64,000 bases of DNA. Origin: Siphonodentalium dalli (Eukaryota; Mollusca; Scaphopoda; Gadilida; Siphonodentaliidae). A model generated the notes under the pieces. That model searched no databases. It was not told the origin of the DNA and saw only the letters and a program-made list of their open reading frames with translations. The position numbers and the translations under genes were made by a program. Below are positions 63,001-63,930 of the stretch, piece by piece (positions within the stretch are counted from its first letter, which is position 1; every line of letters begins with the position of its first letter). Location of the stretch: NCBI GenBank assembly GCA_032622095.1, contig CP136065.1:115979195-116043194 (forward strand). The letters are read 5' to 3'.

Positions 63001-63069
63001 GATGTGAATTACATAGCTTTCTGTGACGTTATTTATGAGCTTGCTAATTTTGAATGGAGGAAGCCATAG
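11845..63069 (+). CDS. Eight-module degenerate EF-hand repeat protein, 15 coding exons (spliced)
   Basis: Joining 15 exons at consensus GT-AG sites gives one uninterrupted frame of 2,775 nt, 924 residues and a TAG stop. The protein has no signal peptide or membrane segment. It consists of eight modules whose first loops start at residues 31, 151, 261, 381, 497, 626, 737 and 855, a spacing of 110-129. Each module has an amphipathic helix, a basic R-x-R segment and an aromatic E-F-F/Y-F before the loop. The loop is D-x-D-x-L-R-S-G-x-V-T-x-S-Q then F, and a second, shortened hand ends in x-N-Y-x-x-F-C. Linkers are often proline-rich. The first loop is 14 residues (16 in module 4), not 12, and has Gln, or Ser in module 7, where Glu is expected. 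Calcium binding is thus doubtful for most hands. A structural role, perhaps ciliary, is a guess. I recognise EF-hand-pair architecture but no specific orthologue; EFCAB6-like proteins are one possibility. Confidence 0.88.
12238..15020. repeat. Composite repeat with ~140-bp degenerate tandem array and CAGA tail (intron 1)
   Basis: Starts with ACTAGCGGGGTTACCCTGCG near 12238. From about 13300 it becomes a degenerate array: ATTAGATTCCT-type blocks lie at about 13939, 14076, 14220, 14364, 14499, 14648 and 14781, a period of 133-149 bp. Each unit holds GTTTGGTGGCAATCGGCG and a C-rich CCCCTCCC tract. It ends with TCTATAGAACACAGACAGAC and further CAGA units (to 15020). The interval 12290-13150 is less clearly repeated. 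The ending resembles tail microsatellites of retroposed elements. Non-coding. Confidence 0.65.
15021..16596. other. Intron 1 sequence, nothing recognised
   Basis: AT-rich intronic DNA with short frames only. No repeat unit, RNA gene or conserved protein segment was recognised. Confidence 0.6.
16597..16921. repeat. Pair of 23-bp direct repeats around a G-tract
   Basis: The same 23 bases, beginning TTAATAAACGTGCAGACC, occur at 16597-16619 and 16899-16921. Between them is a long G run (about 16629-16648) and about 250 bp of AT-rich sequence. A second, shorter G run follows the right copy. This may be a segmental duplication or an insertion flanked by repeats. Confidence 0.8.
17040..19440. repeat. 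165-bp-monomer repeat (family A), copy 2, the longest
   Basis: Left end AACTTTACTTTGTAAAGTTT, then GCCATGGCTTTGTCGTCCGT. About a dozen head-to-tail monomers of roughly 165 bp follow. The phrase CAGCCATCTTGGATTTTACT recurs near 17811, 18139, 18714 and 19033, with variants between. The monomers also share AGGTCGTACCTTTAGTCTGA and GTAGATGGGAACGAGTCATT. The right end is CAAAGTTGAGCTACAG with the hairpin AGTGTCATTGACACT (19420-19434). It lies wholly within intron 1. Short frames inside it are monomer translations. Confidence 0.85.
19441..20132. other. Intron 1 sequence before exon 2, nothing recognised
   Basis: No gene or clear repeat. It ends in the pyrimidine-rich acceptor of exon 2. Confidence 0.6.
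20133..20334 (+). CDS. EF-hand repeat gene, coding exon 2
   Basis: Acceptor TTTCTTTGCAG at 20132. Completes loop 1 as D42-S-Q-F and gives the exit helix and second hand of module 1 (Y-D-I-K-G-N-G-R-M-N-Y-K-H-F-C). That second hand has canonical 12-residue spacing but Lys at position 3 and His at position 12. An acidic linker follows. Donor GAATT|GTATGT, phase 2, chosen because its phase alone fits exon 3. Confidence 0.87.
20553..20981. mobile_element. hAT-type MITE with 8-bp target duplication (intron 2)
   Basis: The element at 20561-20973 starts TAGGGCTTCCACGATTC and ends GAATCATTGCAGCCCTA, which are imperfect inverted repeats. It is flanked by identical 8-bp copies of GTGCACTT (20553-20560 and 20974-20981). 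Eight-base duplications and TAGGGCTGCAACGATT-like ends are hAT characteristics. It is 413 bp with no coding capacity. Confidence 0.85.
21130..22315. mobile_element. pogo/Tigger-like non-autonomous element, copy 1 (intron 2)
   Basis: Begins after TA with CAGTAAAACCTCTCTATTAC and holds CGGTTTAGAGAGGTGTTCGG. The right side holds GGACCGAACAATTCGTTC and GAATGGAGAGGGGTTTCGGA, but its outermost inverted repeat is degraded. The interior (GCGGTTTTTGAAATGTTGTT and onward) matches the copy at 59172-61814 closely in order and content. No transposase frame is visible. Confidence 0.75.
22446..22661. mobile_element. piggyBac-like palindromic MITE, left-truncated (intron 2)
   Basis: Two near-palindromes of about 68 bp (about 22447-22514 and 22543-22611) read GCCAGTGCATTCTCTTATAT and its inverse. 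They are followed by GCAACTCCTGTCATGAAAGGG and TTAA (22658-22661). The right terminus is the inverse of the left terminus seen at 23835 and 52090 (CCCTTTCATGA). CCCTTT ends next to TTAA suggest piggyBac-type mobilisation. Confidence 0.7.
22832..22997 (+). CDS. EF-hand repeat gene, coding exon 3
   Basis: Acceptor TTTATTCCAG at 22831. Encodes residues 109-164: a linker with R-S-V-R-P-L, the long incoming helix of module 2 (rich in Y and K) and loop 2 (D151-F-D-R-H-H-R-G-V-V-T-D-S-Q). Donor CCAG|GTATGT, phase 0, cutting right after the loop's final Gln. Confidence 0.88.
23237..23406. mobile_element. Fold-back (hairpin) element (intron 3)
   Basis: Two arms of about 60 bp are inverted copies: AGAGTAATCAATTAGTTCCG and CGAGAATTATGTTAAATAAT on the left, mirrored on the right as GTAATTCTCGGAACCAATTG. 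A loop of about 50 bp separates them. An RNA from this intron would fold into a long hairpin. Non-coding. Confidence 0.8.
23835..23955. mobile_element. piggyBac-like palindromic MITE, right-truncated (intron 3)
   Basis: TTAA at 23835-23838 is followed by CCCTTTCATGAAGGGAGCTG and then one palindrome of about 70 bp (CCAGTGCATTCTCTTATATA and inverse, 23883-23954). The right terminal repeat is absent. Same family as 22446-22661, 52090-52312 and, more distantly, 63214-63624. Confidence 0.7.
23970..24222. mobile_element. Fold-back element with ~95-bp arms (intron 3)
   Basis: The left arm has CTCTTTTTATACTCAACAG and GTGCAAAATACACTTGTGCG. The right arm has the inverse, including GAGTGTATTTTGCACTAACC and GTGTTGAGTATAAAAAGAGA. 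A half copy lies at about 27521-27690 with TTATACTCAACAGAATAT and GTGCAAAATACACTCATAAG. The right flank (GGATTTAGTGTACAGTACCC) is inverted at 27258 (GGGGACTGTACACTAAATCT), so both may belong to a larger element. Confidence 0.75.
24752..25241. mobile_element. Fold-back element (intron 3)
   Basis: Ends ATTAAAGATACTCAATCCGA (left) and TCGGATTGAGTACCTTTAAT (right) are inverted copies. Pairing continues inward, with AATATTTGATTCGAGTCTAG opposite CTCGACTCGAATCAAATATT. Total length is about 490 bp, with no coding content. Confidence 0.75.
25242..25942. other. Intron 3 remainder
   Basis: No gene. Contains AATTATGCTTAAGCG-type repeats near 25790-25850, related to CATAATTCC repeats near 24450-24480. 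Otherwise unassigned. Confidence 0.5.
25943..26140 (+). CDS. EF-hand repeat gene, coding exon 4
   Basis: Acceptor GTTTTTATTCAG at 25942. Encodes residues 165-230: the exit helix of module 2 beginning F-Y-R-S-F and a second hand with D-P-D-M-T-G-L-F-N-Y-L-N (12-residue spacing, Asn at position 12). A glycine-rich linker follows. Donor CAAGTG|GTTAGT, phase 0. An alternative donor 3 bases earlier would drop one Val without changing frame. Confidence 0.85.
26274..27256. mobile_element. Possible TTAA-type element (intron 4)
   Basis: TTAACCCTTTGAACCCGGCT lies at the left, and the right side holds GGAGCCAGGGTTAA. The outer TTAACCCT is inverted but internal agreement is weak. Just inside the left end is a strongly palindromic stretch with GGCCAGTATTCCGGCCAG and CTGGCCGGTATTCCGGCC (26288-26350). 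The middle shows nothing recognisable. Boundaries are uncertain. Confidence 0.4.
27298..27520. mobile_element. Fold-back element (intron 4)
   Basis: GGATACCCGTTTAGGTTTGT and CAAGATGGCGGC on the left are mirrored by GCCGCCATCTTGAAAAGTAC and AACCTAAATGGATATC on the right, giving arms of about 45 bp. It is directly followed by a half copy of the element at 23970-24222. Confidence 0.7.
27691..28217. other. Intron 4 remainder
   Basis: AT-rich with no gene or clear repeat. It ends in the exon 5 acceptor. Confidence 0.55.
28218..28485 (+). CDS. EF-hand repeat gene, coding exon 5 (a whole module)
   Basis: Acceptor CTCATTCCAG at 28217. Encodes residues 231-319 and contains all of module 3: helix, G-I-R-T-K-E-F-F-K, loop D261-H-D-K-L-R-S-G-V-I-T-E-N-Q, then a shortened second hand Q-P-D-G-R-I-R-Y-K-E-F-C. 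It is the only module encoded by a single exon. Donor AATG|GTACGT, phase 1. Confidence 0.9.
28486..29419. other. Intron 5, first part
   Basis: No gene or definite repeat recognised. Confidence 0.55.
29420..29863. mobile_element. MITE with CAGATTCATCATCTCAG ends (intron 5)
   Basis: Left end CAGATTCATCATCTCAGG is inverted at the right end as CTGAGATGACGAATCTG, with one mismatch over 17 bases. The interior repeats GGTTTAAACC-like palindromic phrases near the left end. No flanking duplication was identified. 444 bp, non-coding. Confidence 0.7.
29864..31078. other. Intron 5, last part
   Basis: AT-rich, short frames only, nothing recognised before the exon 6 acceptor. Confidence 0.55.
31079..31152 (+). 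CDS. EF-hand repeat gene, coding exon 6 (linker)
   Basis: Acceptor TATATTTTAG at 31078. A short 74-nt exon for residues 320-344, a basic, proline-containing linker (A-F-T-I-P-D-L-E-K-K-P-T-Q ... P-K-R-G-A-L-S-R) between modules 3 and 4. Donor CTCGG|GTTTGT is weaker than the others. The exon is supported by phase 1 in and phase 0 out, which fit both neighbours. Confidence 0.75.
31480..32060. repeat. TATCCCCCGC-type repeat with GTCCGTCC tract (intron 6)
   Basis: Starts TATATCCCCCGCAATGAAG next to its inverse GTGGGGGGGTATA, then a TGTCCGTCCGTCCGTCGTCC tract. Two units follow, each with ACTTGGCACA (about 31600 and 31772) and CCATGGGAACCTGTGCACCT. The unit period is about 180 bp. It resembles the larger copy at 46521-47652. 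Non-coding. Confidence 0.65.
32311..32430 (+). CDS. EF-hand repeat gene, coding exon 7
   Basis: Acceptor TTTATTTTAG at 32310. Encodes residues 345-384: the charged incoming helix of module 4 with V-K-R-R-R-L-M-M-Y-P-Y-F, ending in the first four loop residues D381-Y-D-R. Donor AGA|GTATGT, phase 0, so the intron splits loop 4. Confidence 0.88.
33115..34270. repeat. 165-bp-monomer repeat (family A), copy 3 (intron 7)
   Basis: Monomers carry GGGAACGAGTCATTTTGGGG, AACATGGCCGCCGGCAGCCA and ACATGTAGATGGGAA. They end in AAGTTGAGCCTCAGTGTC with the hairpin AGTGTCATTGACACT at 34250-34264. The last third is more diverged, with CTACAGACCACATCCCTC and AAACTTCATATGGATT. Confidence 0.8.
34271..34988. other. 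Intron 7 remainder
   Basis: No gene or distinct repeat seen before the exon 8 acceptor. Confidence 0.55.
34989..35154 (+). CDS. EF-hand repeat gene, coding exon 8
   Basis: Acceptor TTAATTGCAG at 34988. Encodes residues 385-439. It continues loop 4 as G-I-A-Y-T-R-V-V-T-K-T-Q-F, making this loop two residues longer than the others. The second hand is D-P-S-S-G-D-V-N-Y-P-A-F. Donor CAGG|GTAAAT, phase 1. The extra residues at the exon junction may reflect a shifted splice site. Confidence 0.86.
35423..35689 (+). pseudogene. Possible fragment of a SWIM/YqaJ-type transposon protein (intron 8)
   Basis: An 88-codon frame with G-Y-K-Y-F-S-E-G-Y-I-H-S-V and Y-H-R-S-M-M-K-N-E. This order resembles the segment just before the SWIM zinc-binding motif in many repeated invertebrate proteins that carry a YqaJ-like nuclease domain. 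The CxCx(n)CxH motif itself is absent, so at best it is a truncated exon. It lies inside a host intron on the same strand as the gene. A chance resemblance is possible. Confidence 0.35.
35690..37280. other. Intron 8 remainder
   Basis: AT-rich, with only short frames on both strands. No repeat boundaries recognised. Confidence 0.55.
37281..37432 (+). CDS. EF-hand repeat gene, coding exon 9
   Basis: Acceptor TTCCAATTCAG at 37280. Encodes residues 440-490: a linker (D-P-G-R-T-N-T-L-P-P-E-Q-L) and the incoming helix of module 5 (Y-E-D-L-M-A-R-I-R-N-V-V). It ends T-N-R-L-R. Donor AGA|GTCAGT, phase 0, immediately before the helix that enters the loop, a position repeated in modules 7 and 8. Confidence 0.86.
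37433..38103. other. Intron 9, first part
   Basis: No gene recognised. A short frame on the - strand has no domain character. Confidence 0.55.
38104..38484. mobile_element. hAT-type MITE with 8-bp target duplication (intron 9)
   Basis: The element at 38112-38476 starts CAGGGGCGCCGGAAG and ends CTTACGGCGCCCCTG. These are inverted repeats with one mismatch. Both sides carry GCCATGAT (38104-38111 and 38477-38484). Perfect 8-bp duplication and CAGGGGC ends identify a hAT-family insertion. 365 bp, no coding capacity; the interior is rich in AAAAAGGGGC-like phrases. Confidence 0.9.
38485..39201. other. Intron 9 between MITE and LINE
   Basis: No gene. Contains a short G run near 38801-38812. Reading frames here have no recognisable domain. 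Confidence 0.55.
39202..41931 (+). pseudogene. LINE ORF2: endonuclease plus reverse transcriptase, one frameshift
   Basis: Endonuclease motifs are in order: N-G-L near 39215, I-N-E-T-K-L, H-G-G-G-V-A-L-L-I, G-D-Y-N-A-K-H near 39571 and S-D-H-L-P-V near 39799. Reverse transcriptase motifs follow: Y-R-P-I-S-L-L, F-L-D-V-E-K-A-F-D-S-V-W, G-T-P-Q-G-S-V-L-S-P-L-L-F and F-A-D-D at 41237-41248. All catalytic residues appear present. The frame stops at 41629. Homology continues one frame back (L-Y-V-R-P-V-M-E-Y-G-A-P) to a stop at 41931, so a single base has been lost between about 41551 and 41628. The open frame extends upstream to 39140, but those codons are flanking host DNA. No RNase H domain is seen. 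Codons strongly favour C at the third position, unlike the host exons. Confidence 0.85.
42103..42117 (+). other. GC-rich hairpin in the LINE 3' UTR
   Basis: CCGGCC-TGC-GGCCGG forms a perfect 6-bp stem with a 3-base loop, about 170 bp after the stop codon. LINE reverse transcriptases often recognise 3' UTR structures; that role here is inferred. Confidence 0.6.
42221..42424 (+). repeat. 63-bp tandem repeat forming the LINE tail
   Basis: Units starting CTATGATGA lie at 42221, 42284, 42347 and a partial one at 42410, exactly 63 bp apart. Units 2 and 3 are identical over nearly their whole length, while unit 1 differs at a few sites. It directly follows an AT-rich end of the 3' UTR and stops where host intron sequence resumes. 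Confidence 0.85.
42634..42844 (+). CDS. EF-hand repeat gene, coding exon 10
   Basis: Acceptor AAATCTTACAG at 42633. Encodes residues 491-560: V-I-E-Y-F-Q, loop D497-Y-D-P-L-R-T-G-S-I-S-K-S-Q, a longer exit region, then a degenerate second hand (Y-Q-N-P-A-K-E-D-Q-V-M-W-I-N-F). Donor AGTG|GTGAGT, phase 1. It lies about 200 bp downstream of the LINE tail. Confidence 0.88.
43010..43330. repeat. Family A repeat, left-end fragment (intron 10)
   Basis: Starts TTTAGCTCAACTTTACTTTT, matching the left end of copy 2 at 17040. One or two diverged monomers follow (ACATCCCTCATCCGATCATT, GACCTCTAGATGGGAGGC). No right-end hairpin. Confidence 0.6.
43967..44262 (+). mobile_element. Probable tRNA-derived SINE (intron 10)
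   Basis: The head GGTGGTGGCTCAATTGGTTAGGGG fits a tRNA A-box (TGGCTCAATTGG at 43981-43992). A clear B-box is not evident, so promoter activity is doubtful. The 3' part ends TTAAACCCCAATCTATCAATCAA, a tail style with ACCCCAAT followed by short repeats. A second isolated tail (ACTAAACCCCAATTAACTAA) occurs at about 44581-44612. Confidence 0.5.
44263..45489. other. Intron 10 stretch, mostly unassigned
   Basis: Contains a SINE-like tail near 44560-44612 and a diverged family A end near 45150 (CTTGAGCCTCAGCGTTATTG). It also has a GGTCCGTCCATGAGTCGG / CGTCCGT tract near 45290-45340 marking another degraded repeat. No gene. Confidence 0.5.
45490..45690. repeat. Family A repeat fragment (intron 10)
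   Basis: One or two diverged monomers with TTTTACTCCTTGCATGACTAAATCCTT, CACATCCCTCATCCGATCGT and CCAGCAGCCATTTTG. No termini. Confidence 0.6.
46255..47654. repeat. Nested repeat mosaic: family A interrupted by a TATCCCCCGCC element (intron 10)
   Basis: The left half of a family A repeat (46255-46520; TTGATCTATTGCCATGG, ATCTTGGATTTCAAATTTGA) is followed at 46521 by TATCCCCCGCCAAATTG. That motif forms a hairpin with GCGGGGGATA (ending 46554). Then come four tandem units with GACCAGTATCTAGAAC-type anchors at 46670, 46851, 47012 and 47171 (period 159-181 bp). A family A right half with hairpin AGTGTCATTGACACT at 47519-47533 comes next. The block closes with CCACCTTGGCGGGGGATA (ending 47652), the inverse of the 46521 terminus. 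The short frames here are repeat translations. Confidence 0.65.
47670..48240. repeat. TTTATACGCCCG-type repeat (intron 10)
   Basis: Begins TTTTTATACGCCCGTTTGAA followed by a CATCCGTCCGTCATCCGTC tract. At least two degraded units carry TTTCCGGATGATAACTTTAG or TTTCCAGATGATAACTTTAG (about 47751 and 47876). Same family as the block nested at 59370-60926 and probably 52385-52830. Confidence 0.65.
48241..49109. other. Intron 10, last part
   Basis: AT-rich, no gene or strong repeat. Ends in the exon 11 acceptor. Confidence 0.55.
49110..49314 (+). CDS. EF-hand repeat gene, coding exon 11
   Basis: Acceptor GGAATATTTCAG at 49109. Encodes residues 561-628. First comes a proline-rich linker (P-T-L-E-V-P-P-S-E-M-F-R-V-P-K-P-G). 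Then comes the Gln- and Arg-rich incoming helix of module 6, ending F-Q-D626-F-D. Donor GACAA|GTTAGT, phase 2, splitting codon Lys629 inside loop 6. Confidence 0.86.
49315..50137. other. Intron 11, first part
   Basis: No gene recognised. T-rich tracts near 49330 and 49915. Confidence 0.55.
50138..50215. repeat. 26-bp tandem repeat, three copies (intron 11)
   Basis: Three consecutive 26-bp units start GTTTACAGTTAATTTGATAA at 50138, 50164 and 50190. They are identical, indicating a recent expansion. Confidence 0.9.
50260..50384. mobile_element. Small fold-back element (intron 11)
   Basis: CAGGAACCTGGAATTAAGCC at the left pairs with CCTAATTCTCAGCTCCTG at the right. Inward, ATGAAAATCTTACT pairs with AGTAAGATTTTCA. 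It is 125 bp with a loop of about 30 bp. An intron transcript would form a miRNA-precursor-like hairpin, though nothing shows that it is processed. Confidence 0.7.
51060..51630. repeat. Degenerate ~160-bp-period repeat (intron 11)
   Basis: Three diverged units with AAAAAGGGGCAAAACTCC-like phrases, CATTTTCGAACTTGATCTGT or CATTTAAACTTGACCTGTAT, and TGATTNATCCACG phrases. It ends in GATGGATGGACAGATGGACA. Related to 2130-2480. Confidence 0.55.
51757..52039 (+). CDS. EF-hand repeat gene, coding exon 12
   Basis: Acceptor CTTGCTTTCAG at 51756. Encodes residues 629-723. It continues loop 6 as K-H-N-N-N-H-V-T-K-S-Q-F, where Asn replaces the loop glycine. The second hand is short (N-D-T-G-F-N-Y-S-A-F). 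A helical linker and the start of the module 7 helix (V-A-G-D-L-V-G-V-L-L-K-V-K-T-K) follow. Donor AAG|GTAATC, phase 0. Confidence 0.87.
52090..52312. mobile_element. piggyBac-like palindromic MITE (intron 12)
   Basis: Left end CCCTTTCATGACGGGAGCTG, preceded by TAA as in TTAA with one change. Two palindromes of about 65-85 bp (CATTCTATTATATAAATGTG ... and GCATTCTCTTATATATGCGA with inverse) follow. The right terminal repeat is not clear. Same family as 22446-22661. Confidence 0.7.
52385..52830. repeat. ACACCTGTTTAAAAACAGG-type repeat, probably split (intron 12)
   Basis: Begins TTATACACCTGTTTAAAAAC and carries degraded units with GGATGGTAACTTTAG and TTACGGACCTTTTTCAACTT. A matching phrase (TTACGGCCCTTTTTCAACTT) occurs at about 55714, beyond the motif array. 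The block between may thus be an insertion into this repeat. Confidence 0.5.
53170..55655. repeat. Array of a conserved 14-bp motif GTCCCGTACAACAC, ten copies (intron 12)
   Basis: Exact or near copies lie at 53170, 53335, 53373, 55071, 55094, 55262, 55285, 55474 and 55642 on the + strand. One lies inverted at 53357-53370. Two doublets, 55071/55094 and 55262/55285, have identical 23-bp spacing. The inverted copy and the one at 53373 form a palindrome with a 2-base centre. Sequence between copies is AT-rich and strongly diverged. Nearly all copies follow an AAAATG-like run. The pattern suggests a protein- or RNA-recognition box kept while the surrounding monomers decay. Confidence 0.8.
53673..54215. 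repeat. ~250-bp tandem repeat inside the motif array (intron 12)
   Basis: CAATGGTTAACT recurs at 53673, 53929 and 54171 (256 and 242 bp apart). Units share GTGTAGCAATATATT, TTAACCCYTACA and GACAAAATGTCAACT. Copies 2 and 3 share TTTTAAGTGAAAACTGGC and GAAAGTACCAGCCATAGCAT. No GTCCCGTACAACAC motif occurs within this sub-array. Confidence 0.75.
55764..56245. mobile_element. Fold-back element with 5-bp target duplication (intron 12)
   Basis: Ends CACGGTGGGGAATCACATG and the inverse CACGTGATTCCCCACCGTG. CTGTT lies directly outside on both sides (55759-55763 and 56246-56250). A second inverted pair lies inside: CATTCTGACCAAAGTTGCCA opposite GACAACTTTGGTCAGAATG. A third is CGAGCATATGCTG opposite AGCATCTGCTCG. 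The whole 482 bp can fold on itself. Confidence 0.75.
56560..56708 (+). CDS. EF-hand repeat gene, coding exon 13
   Basis: Acceptor ATTTTGCACAG at 56559. Encodes residues 724-772: V-C-K-E-R-I-R-V-L-E-F-M-K, then loop D737-Y-D-K-L-R-S-G-R-M-L-K-T-S-F and the exit helix ending I-L-E-D. This is the only first loop with Ser instead of Gln at its last position. Donor GACAG|GTGAGA, phase 2. Confidence 0.87.
56785..57418. repeat. 165-bp-monomer repeat (family A), copy split by an insertion (intron 13)
   Basis: Diverged monomers with AAATCCTTTGGCACACCCT, CTTCATATGGATCTTCGG and ACTAGATGGGAGCC. An internal 3' hairpin AGTGTCAATTGACACT lies at 57185-57200. The sequence breaks at 57418 and resumes at 58444 (CACCCTACAGGCCACATT), running to about 58580 with a decayed hairpin (CAGTGTCTTTGGCACTTT). 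Confidence 0.75.
57419..58443. mobile_element. 1-kb element with palindromic subterminal boxes inserted in family A
   Basis: Inserted into a family A repeat with CACCCT on both sides (57413-57418 and 58444-58449). Outer bases are CAGGGC at the left and GGCCTG at the right. Just inside the left end is a perfect 24-bp palindrome, AGGAGGGCTATT and its inverse, plus further AGGAGGGCTATAGCCCTCCT units. Just inside the right end are GGCGGGCTATAAAAAGCCCGCC and related GC-rich hairpins. The middle is AT-rich without a transposase. CAGG ends hint at hAT, but a 6-bp duplication is atypical. Confidence 0.65.
58702..58906 (+). CDS. EF-hand repeat gene, coding exon 14
   Basis: Acceptor CCGTTATTCAG at 58701. 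Encodes residues 773-841: the degenerate second hand of module 7 (Y-Q-Y-P-R-D-I-D-Y-V-D-Y-L-K-F-C), a linker with V-E-P-L-I-P-S-E-E-W, and the first part of the module 8 helix. Donor AAAAG|GTATTT, phase 0. Confidence 0.87.
59172..61814. mobile_element. pogo/Tigger-like non-autonomous element, copy 2, carrying a nested insert (intron 14)
   Basis: TA at 59170-59171 is followed by CAGTAAAACCTCTCTAAACC. The right end GGAGAGGTTTCACTG is followed by TA (61815-61816). Inverted CAGTRAAACCTCTC ends and a TA duplication fit the pogo branch of Tc1/mariner. The interior matches 21130-22315 except for a clean insertion at 59370-60926. No transposase remains. Confidence 0.8.
59370..60926. repeat. ATACGCCC-type tandem repeat inserted in the pogo-like element
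   Basis: Sequence continuous in copy 1 (GCGGTTTTT|GAAATGTTG) is broken here by about 1,555 bp. The insert starts ATACGCCCTTTTTGAAAAAAGG and a CTGTCCGTCCGTCCGTCTGTC tract. Degenerate units with GGTTTCCGGATGATAACTTT or GGTTTCCGACCGATAACTCC follow near 59481, 59652, 59853, 60023, 60194, 60362, 60523 and 60742 (period 160-220 bp). Units share TTATGCCCCTTTTTCGACTT and CAGGTCAAGTTCGAA. Short frames here are unit translations. Confidence 0.8.
61817..62817. other. Intron 14, last part
   Basis: No gene; a frame of 113 codons on the - strand (61859-62200) shows no domain. Ends in the exon 15 acceptor. Confidence 0.55.
62818..63069 (+). CDS. EF-hand repeat gene, terminal coding exon 15
   Basis: Acceptor ATAATCTTTCAG at 62817. 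Encodes residues 842-924: V-R-K-Y-R-M-Q-L-F-P-L-F-E, loop D855-Y-D-R-V-H-N-G-S-V-S-R-S-Q, and a second hand ending D-D-V-N-Y-I-A-F-C-D. The C-terminus is E-W-R-K-P and the stop is TAG at 63067-63069. The terminal module is complete, so the protein ends cleanly at a module boundary. Confidence 0.9.
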   Translation, partial: VRKYRMQLFPLFEDYDRVHNGSVSRSQFRRVLSELELGSLVNEQEYDLLYQKFEVKVGGKDDVNYIAFCDVIYELANFEWRKP

Positions 63070-63213
63070 TCAATTCATAATCATTTGTTTCCCCATTTGA
63101 TATCTTCATATTGTTGGTCCACTATACATGTGGTACATTTTCATCTTCAAAGCTGAAGTTCAAAACTTAATATAAATGTGATTCAAACTGCTGCTGTTCC
63201 CGTTATTCTGGGC

Positions 63214-63624
63214 TTAACCCTTTACCCAACAAAACGGCCAAAAATGCCCAAATAAAGCTTCAACAGCCTAAAATATCTTCGGTCTGTCTCAATAACACCA
63301 TACAAATATGGATATCATTGGAACCGGTTCATTGACCACATTGTGATGGTTACAGTTATGCCCTGTGCCAATGCATTCTCTTATATATGCGAGTCGACCA
63401 TAGGTCGCCTCGCATATATAAGAGAATGCATTGGCCTAAAAAAAAAAAATTCTTACATTTTTAAACAATTTTTATAATATTTTTCTACATTCTTTGACAA
63501 TTTTATCATTTTTAATATGTGTTATCCCAATGCATTCTCTTATATATGCGAGACGACCTATGGTCGACTCACATATATAAGATAATGCATTGGCACAGGG
63601 CCGTTCTGTTGGGTAAAGGGTTAA
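63214..63624. mobile_element. TTAA-flanked palindromic MITE (piggyBac-like), 145 bp after the stop codon
   Basis: Left end TTAACCCTTTACCCAACAAA (63214) is inverted at the right end TGTTGGGTAAAGGGTTAA (ending 63624). The 26-bp terminal repeats differ at one base. TTAA at both ends with CCCTTT termini fits piggyBac-type duplication. Inside are two near-perfect palindromes of about 68 bp (63367-63435 and 63527-63593). They are built from CCAATGCATTCTCTTATATA and inverse, the same core as in the elements near 22 kb, 24 kb and 52 kb. No coding capacity. Confidence 0.85.
63251..63256 (+). terminator. Nearest AATAAA polyadenylation signal for the EF-hand repeat gene
   Basis: AATAAA lies 182 bases after the stop codon and inside the MITE at 63214-63624. 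Between the stop and the MITE there is only a weak variant (AATATA near 63168). If the host uses this signal, the 3' end of the transcript is supplied by the transposon. Confidence 0.45.
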
Positions 63625-63930
63625 AGTGTCTTCATTGGATATACATAATACACTGTGATCACTCAATCTGCATCTTACAATCTGACACATTATTTATGAA
63701 ATCTGAAGCAATCAGTAGAAATTGTAAAGAATATTACAGGATTAAATGAAGTGTATAGATAAGTGAGGATCCCATTGGTTATCCTGACTACTATACTCAG
63801 AAGAGAGTTTCTAAAACATCTAAAAATAATTCAGTTATAAAAGTGAAGGAAACTATTTAATATACCAATCTCATTCATACTCATGTTACAACCCTTTTTG
63901 TTATCTGTTTGTGTTGTCTTGGGTTTTTTT

